From the NCBI GenBank assembly GCA_905235115.1, contig CAJOKT010000006.1, forward strand, positions 1-52,077: 52,077 bases of DNA. Direction: 5' to 3'. Position 1 is the stretch's first letter. Every line of letters starts with the position of its first letter. Below, in pieces: positions 35,915 to 44,410 of the stretch. The notes beneath the pieces were generated by a model. That model searched no databases. It saw only the letters and a program-made list of their open reading frames with translations, and was not told where the DNA came from. The position numbers were made by a program, and so were the translations under genes. This DNA is from an uncultured Peptostreptococcaceae bacterium. GTDB lineage: Bacteria > Bacillota > Clostridia > Peptostreptococcales > Anaerovoracaceae.

Positions 35915-35923
35915 GTCTGGCCT

Positions 35924-37051
35924 CTATTCCATGACGGCAGCCACTTCGTCCAAAAGATCCATGATGGGAAGGTGCTGAGGACAGGCCCCCTCGCACTGGC
36001 CGCACTTGATGCAGTCTGATGCCCTGACTTTCCTGAAGCGTCTCTGATAGATGCCCCTGTACTTATCCAGGTCACCGTAGATCTTGTAGTTGTTCATGAC
36101 ATTGAAGATCCTGGGTATATCGATCTCCATGGGGCAGCCCGGGGCGCAGTACCTGCAGGCGGTGCAGGGTATGCGGTCCACGTCGAGAAGGACCTCCAGA
36201 GCCCGCGCGATCACGTCCTTTTCCCTGTCATCCAGGGGCTTGAAATCCCGCATGTATGAGAGGTTGTCATCCATCTGTCCGATGCTGGACATGCCGCTCA
36301 AGACCACGCTCACGTTGGGTAGAGACGCGGCATAGCGCACTGCCCAGGAAGCGGTGGAAGCGTCGGGATCAGCCTCCCTGAACACCTTCGTCACTCTGTC
36401 CGGCATGCTGGCCAGAAGACCGCCCCTTACAGGCTCCATGACGATCACGGGTTTGTCGTGTTTGACACAGACCTCGTAGCAGGCCCGGGACTGGATATCG
36501 GGATCCTCCCAGTCCAGGTAATTGATCTGAAGCTGCACGAACTCCGTCTCCGGGTGATCCGTGAGGATCTTGTCCAGCAGATCCGCTTTATCGTGGAAGG
36601 AGAGGCCGGCATGCTTCACAAGACCTTTTGCCTTGGCGTCCCAGACAAAATCCCAGATGCCGTAGTCTTCATATTTATTTATGTTGTCCTCTCCCAGAGC
36701 GTGCAAAAGATAGAAGTCGAAATATCCCGCACCGGTCCTCTCCAGACTGGTCCTGAGCTCGGCCTTAGCTTCCTCTTCGGTCTTGGCGGCGAAGTCAGAG
36801 GCGTTGAGTTTGGATGCCAGATAATAAGACTCTCTGGGATATCTGTCGCAAAGAGCCTCTTTAGTGGCCGCCTCAGAGCCCGTGTAAACGAAGGCGGTAT
36901 CGAAATATTTGCCGCCTGAAGCGATGAACTTATCCACCATTACCTTGAACTGTTCAACGTCGATGGGATCCTTCTCTTTCCCCTCGCCCAGCCTTGGCAG
37001 CCTCATGAGCCCGAAGCCCAGCTTCAGTCCGTCCTTTATCAAGTGTTCCAT
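35924..37051 (-). CDS. Aldo/keto reductase with C-terminal 2x[4Fe-4S] ferredoxin domain
   Basis: 375 residues. The N-terminal 280 residues are an NAD(P)H aldo/keto reductase barrel: FGLMRLPR, the YFDTAFVYTGSEA catalytic region (Asp, Tyr), KHAGLSFHDKADLL, and VVLSGMSSIGQMDDNL. The tail carries CTACRYCAPGCPMEIDIPRIF and CIKCGQCEGACPQHLPI, two ferredoxin clusters, as in anaerobe proteins thought to link ferredoxin and pyridine-nucleotide chemistry. AAGGAGGATCAAAT precedes the ATG. This is the last host-like gene before the phage region. Confidence 0.9.
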   Translation of the reverse strand: MEHLIKDGLKLGFGLMRLPRLGEGKEKDPIDVEQFKVMVDKFIASGGKYFDTAFVYTGSEAATKEALCDRYPRESYYLASKLNASDFAAKTEEEAKAELRTSLERTGAGYFDFYLLHALGEDNINKYEDYGIWDFVWDAKAKGLVKHAGLSFHDKADLLDKILTDHPETEFVQLQINYLDWEDPDIQSRACYEVCVKHDKPVIVMEPVRGGLLASMPDRVTKVFREADPDASTASWAVRYAASLPNVSVVLSGMSSIGQMDDNLSYMRDFKPLDDREKDVIARALEVLLDVDRIPCTACRYCAPGCPMEIDIPRIFNVMNNYKIYGDLDKYRGIYQRRFRKVRASDCIKCGQCEGACPQHLPIMDLLDEVAAVME

Positions 37052-37233
37052 ATTTGATCCTCCTTAGGTCATCACCCTTTTTCCAAAGTAATTTTAGCAT
37101 ATATGGGCCGTCAAGCCAAAGGTATTTTACGTGAGGTGAGCACACTTTGGGAACGTCTGAGCAGCAGAGGCATCCTGCCGGCTCGTCCGCTGCGAAAAAC
37201 CGCTGATTCCCGTGCAAAGTCAAGTAGTAGGTT

Positions 37234-37255
37234 AGAATCTTCACAGAATCTTCAC
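37234..37255. repeat. 11-bp tandem duplication at the transposase/host edge
   Basis: AGAATCTTCAC is repeated twice head to tail (37234-37244, 37245-37255), overlapping the last codon region of the IS30-type transposase. It could belong to an element end or an attachment region; the partner end is not visible in the window. Confidence 0.4.
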
Positions 37256-38274
37256 ATTGCGTTAGGCAGACTTAACATATTGATCTCTTCCAGGTACAAT
37301 TCCTCGGAAGACTTATAGCCGAACATGGGTCGGGGATATCGGTTGATCCATGCCTCGACCTTGGCTATATCCTCTTCCGTTACATGGGTAAAGTCTGTTC
37401 CTTTTGGGTAGAACCTGCGGATCATTCTGTTTTGATTTTCGTTAGAACCACGCTCCCATGCAGAGTAAGGATGACAGTAGTAATTGTTTTCGACAGGCAT
37501 ATCTTCCGGGGATGCAAACTCAGAGCCGTTGTCAGTGGTGATAGACTTGTACACTTTCTCAAACCCATCTGAGAGTCTCTCACGAAGCCGTAGGACGGAG
37601 AAAATGACCTCGTCAGAGGTTTTACCGTTCATGAGGAAAACTCGCTCAAAACGTGTCTTTCTTTCAGTCAGCACCAGAAGTGTCTTTCTTGTGCCTTTCT
37701 TCCCCTCGACACAGTCCATCTCCCAGTGACCGAACTCCTCTCGGCTGTTGATATGGTCCGGGCGAGTCTCAATGGATTTTCCAAAAGGTGCTCTCCTGGG
37801 TCTTACTTCGTGGTAGCCTTTCTTCTTGCTGCCTTTGTAGGGCAGGTCTTTATTGGTCAGGTGAAGGAACAACCCCATGTCAATATAGCGGTACAGGGTG
37901 GTCTTGGAGACAGTGGTCTTAAACTGCAGACCATCCTTCTTTATTTGTGCAAGTGCTGCTTCGGGGCTGTACTTCTCATATGCGATCTTGTTTTCAAGAT
38001 AGCTGGCAAGCTCGTAATCGTTCCCAATCTTGAGGTCTCCGCCCTTGGCTCTCAGATGTGCCTGGTACTTGTCCTCTGCGATCTCAGGGGCATAGGCTTT
38101 GGAGTATGTCCAGTCGGAGTTCTTCCTGATATACATTCCTCTTTTCAACTCGTTGTAGACCGTGGCTCTGGAGCATCCTATCTGTTCTGCCATCCATGCC
38201 ACGGGCTTCTTGGCTTTTAACCAGGCTTCGATTTGAAGTCGGTTTGTGTAGGTTAGATGCTTGTATCCTTTCAT
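37252..38274 (-). CDS. IS30-family transposase
   Basis: 340 residues. An N-terminal helix-turn-helix (LTYTNRLQIEAWLKAKKPVAWMAEQIGCSRATVYNELKRG) is followed by an integrase-core with the DDE residues in HWEMDCVEGKKG, SITTDNGSEFA and WERGSNENQNRMIRRFYPKGTDF, the normal IS30 set. The length is normal for the family. The ATG at 38274 follows AAAGGAGAAAGAGAG; a longer frame overlaps the preceding gene and is rejected. No convincing IS30 terminal inverted repeats were found on either side. It stands exactly between the last host gene and the phage late operon, so it may be the phage's own recombinase or a passenger. Confidence 0.88.
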   Translation of the reverse strand: MKGYKHLTYTNRLQIEAWLKAKKPVAWMAEQIGCSRATVYNELKRGMYIRKNSDWTYSKAYAPEIAEDKYQAHLRAKGGDLKIGNDYELASYLENKIAYEKYSPEAALAQIKKDGLQFKTTVSKTTLYRYIDMGLFLHLTNKDLPYKGSKKKGYHEVRPRRAPFGKSIETRPDHINSREEFGHWEMDCVEGKKGTRKTLLVLTERKTRFERVFLMNGKTSDEVIFSVLRLRERLSDGFEKVYKSITTDNGSEFASPEDMPVENNYYCHPYSAWERGSNENQNRMIRRFYPKGTDFTHVTEEDIAKVEAWINRYPRPMFGYKSSEELYLEEINMLSLPNAM

Positions 38275-38323
38275 CTCTCTTTCTCCTTTCTTCTCCAACA
38301 GAGACAATAAAAAAAGACGGGGA

Positions 38324-38503
38324 TCATTCCCCATCTTCAGACTGTTTCTTCTTCTCTCGGTATCTTCGGACATATTCCCGGTTCCTGGCTTTCGCTTCTA
38401 CAGGGTGGGCTTCTGCCCATTTCCTCTTCCTCTCCTGCCTCGTCGGATCACCTTGATGGGCTTCGAGGTATTTCTGCCATCGTTCCTTTGCTGTCATTGC
38501 CAT
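38324..38503 (-). CDS. Small basic phage-type protein, 59 residues
   Basis: This ORF is below the usual size cut-off. It begins MAMTAKERWQKYLEAHQGDP and continues as a helical, Arg/Lys/Glu-rich protein (VEAKARNREYVRRYREKKKQ). Such short highly charged proteins are common in phages of Bacillota, often near HNH or terminase genes; the function is unknown. AAAGGAGCGAATCTA precedes the ATG. It is read leftward, immediately upstream of and probably co-transcribed with the IS30-type transposase (49-bp gap). Confidence 0.65.
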   Translation of the reverse strand: MAMTAKERWQKYLEAHQGDPTRQERKRKWAEAHPVEAKARNREYVRRYREKKKQSEDGE

Positions 38504-38862
38504 TAGATTCGCTCCTTTGTTATGGGGAAATAATGATTATCTCTGTTGTTGCTTACAATAGCATACTACCTATCGTTGTTCCTGTCAAGGGCTTTCTCTT
38601 TCTTTTCTCTTTTAGTATTTTCTCTTTTCTTACTCTTTCTAAAAGAATAACTATATATATTATTATATATTATTAGTTAATCTATCAATCATTATATTAT
38701 ATTGATTTACGACAACCAACTGTCAACCAAGTGACAACCAATTGGCAACCAATTGGCAACCAAGGCTGAAAACCCTTGATTTTCAAGGCTTTTCGGCACT
38801 TTTACAGGCTCTCTTTTTAAGGGGGAGTCTATTTTTATTTTCAACTTTGGTATGCTTTCTAT
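38504..38862. other. AT-rich non-coding region left of the terminase genes
   Basis: 359 bp with no gene. It separates the leftward transposase pair from the rightward late operon. It contains a long A/T-only run (about 38648-38705), the 11-bp iterons at 38711-38765, and a CCTTGA-TTT-TCAAGG hairpin (38774-38788) flanked by A and T tracts. Promoters for both directions are expected here, but no unambiguous pair was picked. Confidence 0.6.
38711..38765. repeat. Five 11-bp iterons before the small terminase gene
   Basis: Five head-to-tail units of 11 bp with consensus G(A/T/G)CAACCAANT (fifth unit ends GG), no gaps. An 11-bp step is about one helical turn, so the same face of the DNA is repeated. 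The position about 100 bp upstream of the small terminase gene fits a packaging-recognition (pac/cos) site or an origin; this is inference. Confidence 0.75.
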
Positions 38863-39450
38863 ATGGCACAGAGAAGGATAGATTGGGAAGCAATCAAAAC
38901 TGAATATGTGACCACGGATGTCACCCAGAGAGAACTCATTAAGAAGTATCACCTCAATACCAGATATGTGACCAAACACAGTAAAAATGAGGAATGGGTA
39001 AGGCTTCGCAAAGAGTATAAGTCTAAAATGGCTTCTAAAGTGATTGCAAAATCCGCTAATAAGAGAGCCAACGAGCTTGCCAAGGTCCTGGATGCGTCTT
39101 TGTCTATAAGGGATCGCATCTATGATGCTATGGGCGATCCGCAACAGTTTAACAGATACCTGGTGACTTCCGGCTCAAAAGGCGGAGAGTTTGAGACTAC
39201 AGAGGAGATATTCCAAAAGGTCGATACAAAGGCTATCCGGGAGATGACACAGGCTCTAAAAGCCATTGAGGGGCTTATAAGATCGCTTGGTGGGATTCCT
39301 ACAGAGGCAGAAGCCCAGAGACTCCAGCTTGAGCGTGAGAAGTTTGAACTTGAGAAGGAGAAGTGGGAGAAAGAAAAAACTGAAGCAAGCTCTGCACACG
39401 AGGTAAGGATCACCTTTGACACAGATGATTTAGAAGGATGGACGGAATGA
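38863..39450 (+). CDS. Phage terminase small subunit
   Basis: 195 residues. The N-terminal helix-turn-helix (DWEAIKTEYVTTDVTQRELIKKYHLNTRYVTKHSKNEEW) is the DNA-binding domain of small terminases. The central helical part and a coiled-coil C-terminus (AEAQRLQLEREKFELEKEKWEKEK) would form the ring oligomer, which recognises the packaging site and hands DNA to the large subunit. There is no strong ribosome site before the ATG. The end overlaps the large-subunit gene by four bases (ATGA). Confidence 0.85.
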   Translation: MAQRRIDWEAIKTEYVTTDVTQRELIKKYHLNTRYVTKHSKNEEWVRLRKEYKSKMASKVIAKSANKRANELAKVLDASLSIRDRIYDAMGDPQQFNRYLVTSGSKGGEFETTEEIFQKVDTKAIREMTQALKAIEGLIRSLGGIPTEAEAQRLQLEREKFELEKEKWEKEKTEASSAHEVRITFDTDDLEGWTE

Positions 39451-40874
39451 TTCAGGAACTGCGATTGGGGATGCCGTCGGAAAAGCAGAAACTCTTTCTT
39501 ATGGACAAACATAAGTATGTGGGATTTGGCGGTGCTCGTGGCGGCGGCAAGTCTTGGGCGATCCGTACTAAAGCAATCGGGCTTGCGTATCGGTATCCCG
39601 GTATAAGGATCACTATCATCAGACGGACATACCCTGAGCTTCGTGAAAACCATATACTCCCACTATGTGAGACTCTTCATGTGAGGGATACCGATCCCAG
39701 GAAGAGACTTGCCAAGTACAATGACTCAAAGAAGGATATCATATTCCCCAATGGATCGAGGATCATATTCAGGTATTGTGAGAATGATAAGGATGCAGAA
39801 GGATTCCAGGGGTATGAGACGGACGTGATGTTTGTAGACGAGAGTACCCATCAGACAGAAGACAGGATGAAGAAACTCAATGCAACTGTCCGTGGAGTCA
39901 ATGATTTTCCCAAGAGAATCTACTATACCTTCAATCCCGGTGGAGTTGGTCATGCGTGGGTAAAAAGGCTCTTCATCGACAGGAAGTTCAATGCGAATGA
40001 GAACCCCGATGACTACAACTTCATTCAGTCCCTGGTGACAGACAACAAGGTGCTGATGGACACGAACCCCGACTACATCAAGCAGCTGGAAGCTCTTCCC
40101 CCGAAGATCAGGGAAGCATGGCTGTATGGCAGGTGGGATATCTTTGAAGGTCAGGTGTTTGAGGAATGGAGAGATGACCCGGAGCACTATGTGGACAGGA
40201 AGTGGACTCACGTCATTCAGCCATTTGAGATACCATCAGACTGGCGGATATACAGAGGCTTTGACTGGGGATATTCCAAACCCTTTGCAGTCTCTTGGTA
40301 TGCGGTGGATCACAAGGGCACGGTGTATAACTTCCAGGAGTTTTATGGCTGTACATCCACTCCCAATGAGGGTGTGAAGTATGAGCCAAAGAAGATAGCT
40401 GATGCCATTCACGAGATAGAGTCTACGGACATCAATCTCAAGGGGAGACAGATCATAGGCATAGCTGACCCGGCTATATTTGACGAGCAGAGAGGCGAGT
40501 CTATCGCACAGATGATGGAGCGGGAAGGGGTCTACTTTGAACCGGGTGACCACACAAGGCTGGCAGGCAAGATGCAATGCCACTACAGGCTTGCATTTGA
40601 TGATAAGGGTATACCGAAGTTCTACTGCTTCTCAAATTGCAAGCACTTTATCAGGACGATTCCTCTCCTGCTCTATGACGAGAAGAAGGTTGAAGACATA
40701 GACACATCGCTTGAGGATCACATTTATGATGAGTGGCGGTATGTCTTAATGGAGAACCCGATCAATCCACCTGTACGCAAGAAAGAGGTTAAGGATATAC
40801 GAGACGATCCGCTTGACCTTTGGAGAGATAAAGCAAAAGACAGTCTCGGAGCATATGACTTTATTACTTACTAA
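39447..40874 (+). CDS. Phage terminase large subunit
   Basis: 475 residues. The ATPase motor has Walker A GGARGGGKSWAIR and Walker B DVMFVDES. The C-terminal RNase-H-like nuclease has acidic residues in RGFDWGYSKPFAVSW and IIGIADPAIFDE. It cuts concatemeric DNA and drives it into the prohead. The ATG at 39447 is chosen because AAGGA lies 8 nt upstream and the ATGA overlap with the small-subunit stop is typical of coupled phage genes; an ATG at 39438 is the alternative. Confidence 0.94.
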   Translation: MIQELRLGMPSEKQKLFLMDKHKYVGFGGARGGGKSWAIRTKAIGLAYRYPGIRITIIRRTYPELRENHILPLCETLHVRDTDPRKRLAKYNDSKKDIIFPNGSRIIFRYCENDKDAEGFQGYETDVMFVDESTHQTEDRMKKLNATVRGVNDFPKRIYYTFNPGGVGHAWVKRLFIDRKFNANENPDDYNFIQSLVTDNKVLMDTNPDYIKQLEALPPKIREAWLYGRWDIFEGQVFEEWRDDPEHYVDRKWTHVIQPFEIPSDWRIYRGFDWGYSKPFAVSWYAVDHKGTVYNFQEFYGCTSTPNEGVKYEPKKIADAIHEIESTDINLKGRQIIGIADPAIFDEQRGESIAQMMEREGVYFEPGDHTRLAGKMQCHYRLAFDDKGIPKFYCFSNCKHFIRTIPLLLYDEKKVEDIDTSLEDHIYDEWRYVLMENPINPPVRKKEVKDIRDDPLDLWRDKAKDSLGAYDFITY

Positions 40875-40892
40875 CTAACAAGAGGGAGAACA

Positions 40893-42908
40893 ATGGCAAG
40901 GAAGAAGAAAGCAGAGGAAGAGTCTCTGCGGAAGGCCCCTCCTGAGACTCTCAAAGAGCCTCAGGACGAGGAAAATGCAAAGGTCGATGACAAGACCGAA
41001 AAGCCACAAAGATTTGGTGAAGCAAAGTATGGAGGAAGGGTTGGAGTCATTGATGCGGATACCGTCAATGATGCAATGACCATCCTGGAAAAGTACAGGG
41101 AAGCGAAAGTCCCTCTTGAGGAGAGGATCAAGGAAGACCAGGACTACTTCCGTGTGAGATACGCAGACTTCAGGAAGAAGAGATCGGGCGGATATGAGCA
41201 GCCGGAAACAACTTCGGCATGGCTCTTTAACTCGGTAGTCAACAAACACGCAGATGCTATGGATAATATCCCCACATCGGTGATACTTCCAAGAGAGGAG
41301 TCCGACCAAAAGGCTGCGGAGAGTCTGTCGAAGATCGTGCCTCTTATCCTGGACAAGTGCAGTTTTGAGTCTAAATACTCAAAGAACTGGTATGACAAGC
41401 TCGTCACAGGCGGAGCGATCTATAAGGTCTTCTGGGACAATACGATGGTGAATGGTTTGGGTGACATCAATGTTCAGTGCACCGATGCCCTTAATCTCTA
41501 TTGGACGCCGGGGATCGAAGACATTCAGGACGCAGACAATCTCTTCCATGTTGAGTACGTCAAGAAGAAGTCTATCATCCAGCAGTATCCGTTCATGAAG
41601 GACAGACTTGGAGAGAGTGGAGTATGGGCACAGGCGGAATATAATTCCGAAGTGCAGAACAGAGAACATTCGGACGAGCAGATTGTAGTGGACTGGTGGT
41701 ACAAGAAGATGGAAGGTACCAGGACCGTGGTGCATCTCTGCAAGTTCTGTTGCGGTGAAGTGTTGTGGGCATCAGAGAACACGGACGAATACAAGGAGAG
41801 AGGGTACTTTGACCATGGGCATTATCCGTTCGTATTCGACCCGATGTTCCCCATAAAGGGATCTCCCTATGGATTTGGCTATGTGGACATCATGCGTTCT
41901 CCCCAGTATGTCATAGACAAGCTGGATGCGAACATCACAAAGAATGCCACCATGACAGCCAAGCCCCGGTGGTTCAAGAAGAAGAACTGCAATGTGGATA
42001 TAGAGCAGTTCGCAGATTGGGACTGTGACTTTGTTGATGTTGATGGCGGTCAGCTTGATGACACCAACATCAAACAGATTCAGATGAACTATCTTCCGAC
42101 CTTTGTGGCTACGCATTGGGAGAACAAGATCAATGAGCTGAAGGAGACATCCGGCAACCGTGACTTCTCCCAAGGTTCAACATCACAGGGAGTCACGGCG
42201 GCATCAGCCATTGCCGCATTACAAGAGGCAGGATCAAAACTCTCCAGAGACATGATCAAGAGTTCGTACAGAGCCTACAAGGATATAGTCATCTTGGTGG
42301 TTGAACTTGTAAGGCAGTTCTACACAGAGGACAGATACTTCCGTATCGAGGGAGATAACTCCGAGACGGAGTATATCAAGTTCAACAACTCATCCATAGC
42401 CCCTCAGCCGCAGGAATACTTCAACGGCTATGGTATGGAGATCGGGGAGAGAACTCCTGAATTTGACTTCAATGTGATCGCACAGAAGATGTCACCGTTC
42501 CAGAGGGAATCGCAGAACCAGCTTGCGATCCAACTCTTCCAGATGGGAGTGTTCAATCCACAGATGGCTGACCAGGTCCTGCCGTTCCTTGAGATGATGC
42601 AGTTCGAGGGCGTAGAACAGATCAGAAAGAAAGTGTCCGAGAATGCAAAGATGTATCAGCAGCTTATGCAGTTGGCACAACTTGCCACCCAAATGGCACA
42701 ACAGCTTGATGGTGCGGCGGTTCTTGCAGGGCAGGCGGGTGGATACACTCAGCAGATACTCGCCATCTTGGGGCAGGGAGATCCGGGAGCAATGCCGTCC
42801 ATGGGATCAGTGTCTGAAGCCCCGACCCTTGACGGACTCCCGGCTACGGAGTCAACAGTTACAGCCAAAGCAAGACAGAGAGCAGCGGAGAGTACGACAC
42901 CCAAATGA
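40893..42908 (+). CDS. Phage portal protein
   Basis: 671 residues. A charged Lys/Glu-rich N-terminus is followed by SAWLFNSVVNKHADAMDNIPTSVILPREE, the start of the portal wing, then a long mixed central region. A glutamine/alanine-rich C-terminal helical part (YQQLMQLAQLATQMAQQLDGAAVLAGQAGGYTQQIL) resembles the barrel of P22-like portals. It forms the dodecameric vertex for DNA entry. The position after the large terminase supports the call. AGAGGGAGAACA precedes the ATG; the stop overlaps the protease gene by four bases. Confidence 0.88.
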   Translation: MARKKKAEEESLRKAPPETLKEPQDEENAKVDDKTEKPQRFGEAKYGGRVGVIDADTVNDAMTILEKYREAKVPLEERIKEDQDYFRVRYADFRKKRSGGYEQPETTSAWLFNSVVNKHADAMDNIPTSVILPREESDQKAAESLSKIVPLILDKCSFESKYSKNWYDKLVTGGAIYKVFWDNTMVNGLGDINVQCTDALNLYWTPGIEDIQDADNLFHVEYVKKKSIIQQYPFMKDRLGESGVWAQAEYNSEVQNREHSDEQIVVDWWYKKMEGTRTVVHLCKFCCGEVLWASENTDEYKERGYFDHGHYPFVFDPMFPIKGSPYGFGYVDIMRSPQYVIDKLDANITKNATMTAKPRWFKKKNCNVDIEQFADWDCDFVDVDGGQLDDTNIKQIQMNYLPTFVATHWENKINELKETSGNRDFSQGSTSQGVTAASAIAALQEAGSKLSRDMIKSSYRAYKDIVILVVELVRQFYTEDRYFRIEGDNSETEYIKFNNSSIAPQPQEYFNGYGMEIGERTPEFDFNVIAQKMSPFQRESQNQLAIQLFQMGVFNPQMADQVLPFLEMMQFEGVEQIRKKVSENAKMYQQLMQLAQLATQMAQQLDGAAVLAGQAGGYTQQILAILGQGDPGAMPSMGSVSEAPTLDGLPATESTVTAKARQRAAESTTPK

Positions 42909-43222
42909 TTGAGATAAAACACGAAGAGGAATGGAGCGGCACAGACTGCACACACACGATCAGGATAAAAGGGCACTCAGGATATGCTCCCCTAATGGAA
43001 GATATCGTATGTGCGGGGGTATCCACGCTTGCCTACACGCTTATAGCAAGGCTGAAGGATATCAAGGCATGGGACTTTGATATGAAAGATAAGCAAGATG
43101 GTATGACAATATCCTGCGTATGCACCAATTATGACCGGGATATCAACGAGGCTATCAACTTCGCCATGACGGGTTTCAAGTTGCTTGGGAGTCATTATCC
43201 AAAGAATGTTAAGGTGGTGTGA
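42905..43222 (+). CDS. Prp-family cysteine protease, likely capsid/scaffold maturation protease
   Basis: 105 residues. It matches ribosomal-processing cysteine protease Prp in length and motif: IKGHSGYAPLMEDIVCAGVSTLAYTL, with histidine 24 and cysteine 36 at the same spacing as the catalytic pair of the cellular enzyme. Cellular Prp removes the N-terminal extension of ribosomal protein L27 after an LQFF-type motif, and it cuts scaffold and capsid proteins of some staphylococcal phages. Here the gene lies within the phage operon, between portal and scaffold. The next two structural proteins begin with LQAF and LQRF. The start overlaps the portal stop (ATGA). Confidence 0.88.
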   Translation: MIEIKHEEEWSGTDCTHTIRIKGHSGYAPLMEDIVCAGVSTLAYTLIARLKDIKAWDFDMKDKQDGMTISCVCTNYDRDINEAINFAMTGFKLLGSHYPKNVKVV

Positions 43223-43231
43223 AAAGGGGGG

Positions 43232-43353
43232 AGTCGCAATAATTTTCTGATTGTGCGACTATATATCCATGGGGAAATGATGACAGTCTTTTTTCATTTC
43301 AAAACACTCCTTTCTTTCACTAAACTGATGGGGGCAGGGTGTTGTCACACCCT
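43232..43353 (+). other. Two hairpins in the protease-scaffold intergenic space
   Basis: The 210-bp gap (43223-43432) is long for this operon. It holds AGTCGCA/TGCGACT (43232-43260, 15-nt loop) and AGGGTGT-TGTC-ACACCCT (43336-43353), the latter followed by an ACCC/GGGT pair up to 43375. Neither has a T-run, so they are more likely RNA processing or regulatory structures than terminators. A promoter for the scaffold-capsid genes may also lie here. Confidence 0.5.
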
Positions 43354-43432
43354 CACCCGGCGATTGCTCGTGGGTAAGCCACTGGATATATAACAAGACT
43401 CGTAGGAAAGACTACAGGAAGGAGAGCAGAGG

Positions 43433-44362
43433 ATGCTTGACACAATGCACCTACTCCGTCTTCAGGCTTTTGCAGAAGGCTTTGACAGTGCGGGCGGAGA
43501 TGGTGGAGACGGCAGTAATGACAACACTGGTCTCGCCAGCCAGACTGCGGACAGGAACGATGAGGATGACCTCTTTGAGTATGAAGAGGAAGCCCCAAAA
43601 CCCGGAAAGCAGGAGAGTTCAACCGAGGGAACTTCGGATGATGACGATTATCAGAAGTTCAGAGAGAAGTACAAGGACAGGATAGGAGAGGACATACAGT
43701 CCGCTATTCAGAGGAGATTCAAGAATCAGGAGTCATTTGAGAATGACTACAACGATCTCGTGAACGGACTCGCACCACTATTCTACAAGTACGGAATCGA
43801 TTCTTCGGATGTCACTGGACTCTTGGATGCACTGTCAAAGGATGACAGCCTACTCGAAGATGTGGCTTATGACAGGGGGTTGACCCCCGAAGCCGCAAAG
43901 GAACAGATCTTCAACCAGCAGGAACTCTCTCGCATGAAGAGGGAGATCCAGGCATACGAAACGGAGAAGATGGAACAACAGGCGAGGAAAGATGCCTACG
44001 ATACCTACAACAAGTGGGTAGCAGAAGCGGATGCCCTCAAGAAGTTATACCCATCTTTCGACCTTGCAACGGAGCTTGAAAGCGAAGACTTCCGAAACGA
44101 CCTTGTGTCGGGGAAATCACTTCAGAAAGTATATGAGGCAGCACATCTGTCGGAGATACTCCAGGGAGCGATCCAGACCGCCTATGGCAAGGGACAGGAA
44201 GTATACGCCAACAACATTCGGGCAAGAGGTATGCGTCCTGCGGAGAATGGCACGAGAACAGGGACTGTCAATGTCAAAAAGAGTGCAAAAGACCTGACTG
44301 ACAAGGACATCGATGCCATATTAAGGCGGGCAAAACAAGGCGAGATAATCAGCTTTGACTAA
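43433..44362 (+). CDS. Phage scaffolding protein
   Basis: 309 residues, strongly acidic with a low-complexity Gly/Asp region (DSAGGDGGDGSNDN), an acidic stretch, and long helices in the second half (ELSRMKREIQAYETEKMEQQARKDAYDTYNKW). It ends in a basic tail (NVKKSAKDLTDKDIDAILRRAKQ) as used by scaffolds to bind capsid protein. The location directly before the capsid gene fits. The first residues MHLLRLQAFAEG contain an LQAF motif like a Prp cleavage site. AAGGAGAGCAGAGG precedes the ATG. Confidence 0.82.
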   Translation: MLDTMHLLRLQAFAEGFDSAGGDGGDGSNDNTGLASQTADRNDEDDLFEYEEEAPKPGKQESSTEGTSDDDDYQKFREKYKDRIGEDIQSAIQRRFKNQESFENDYNDLVNGLAPLFYKYGIDSSDVTGLLDALSKDDSLLEDVAYDRGLTPEAAKEQIFNQQELSRMKREIQAYETEKMEQQARKDAYDTYNKWVAEADALKKLYPSFDLATELESEDFRNDLVSGKSLQKVYEAAHLSEILQGAIQTAYGKGQEVYANNIRARGMRPAENGTRTGTVNVKKSAKDLTDKDIDAILRRAKQGEIISFD

Positions 44363-44410
44363 ATGAGATGTTCCTTTGATGTCGGTAAAACTACAAAGGA
44401 GCATAACACA

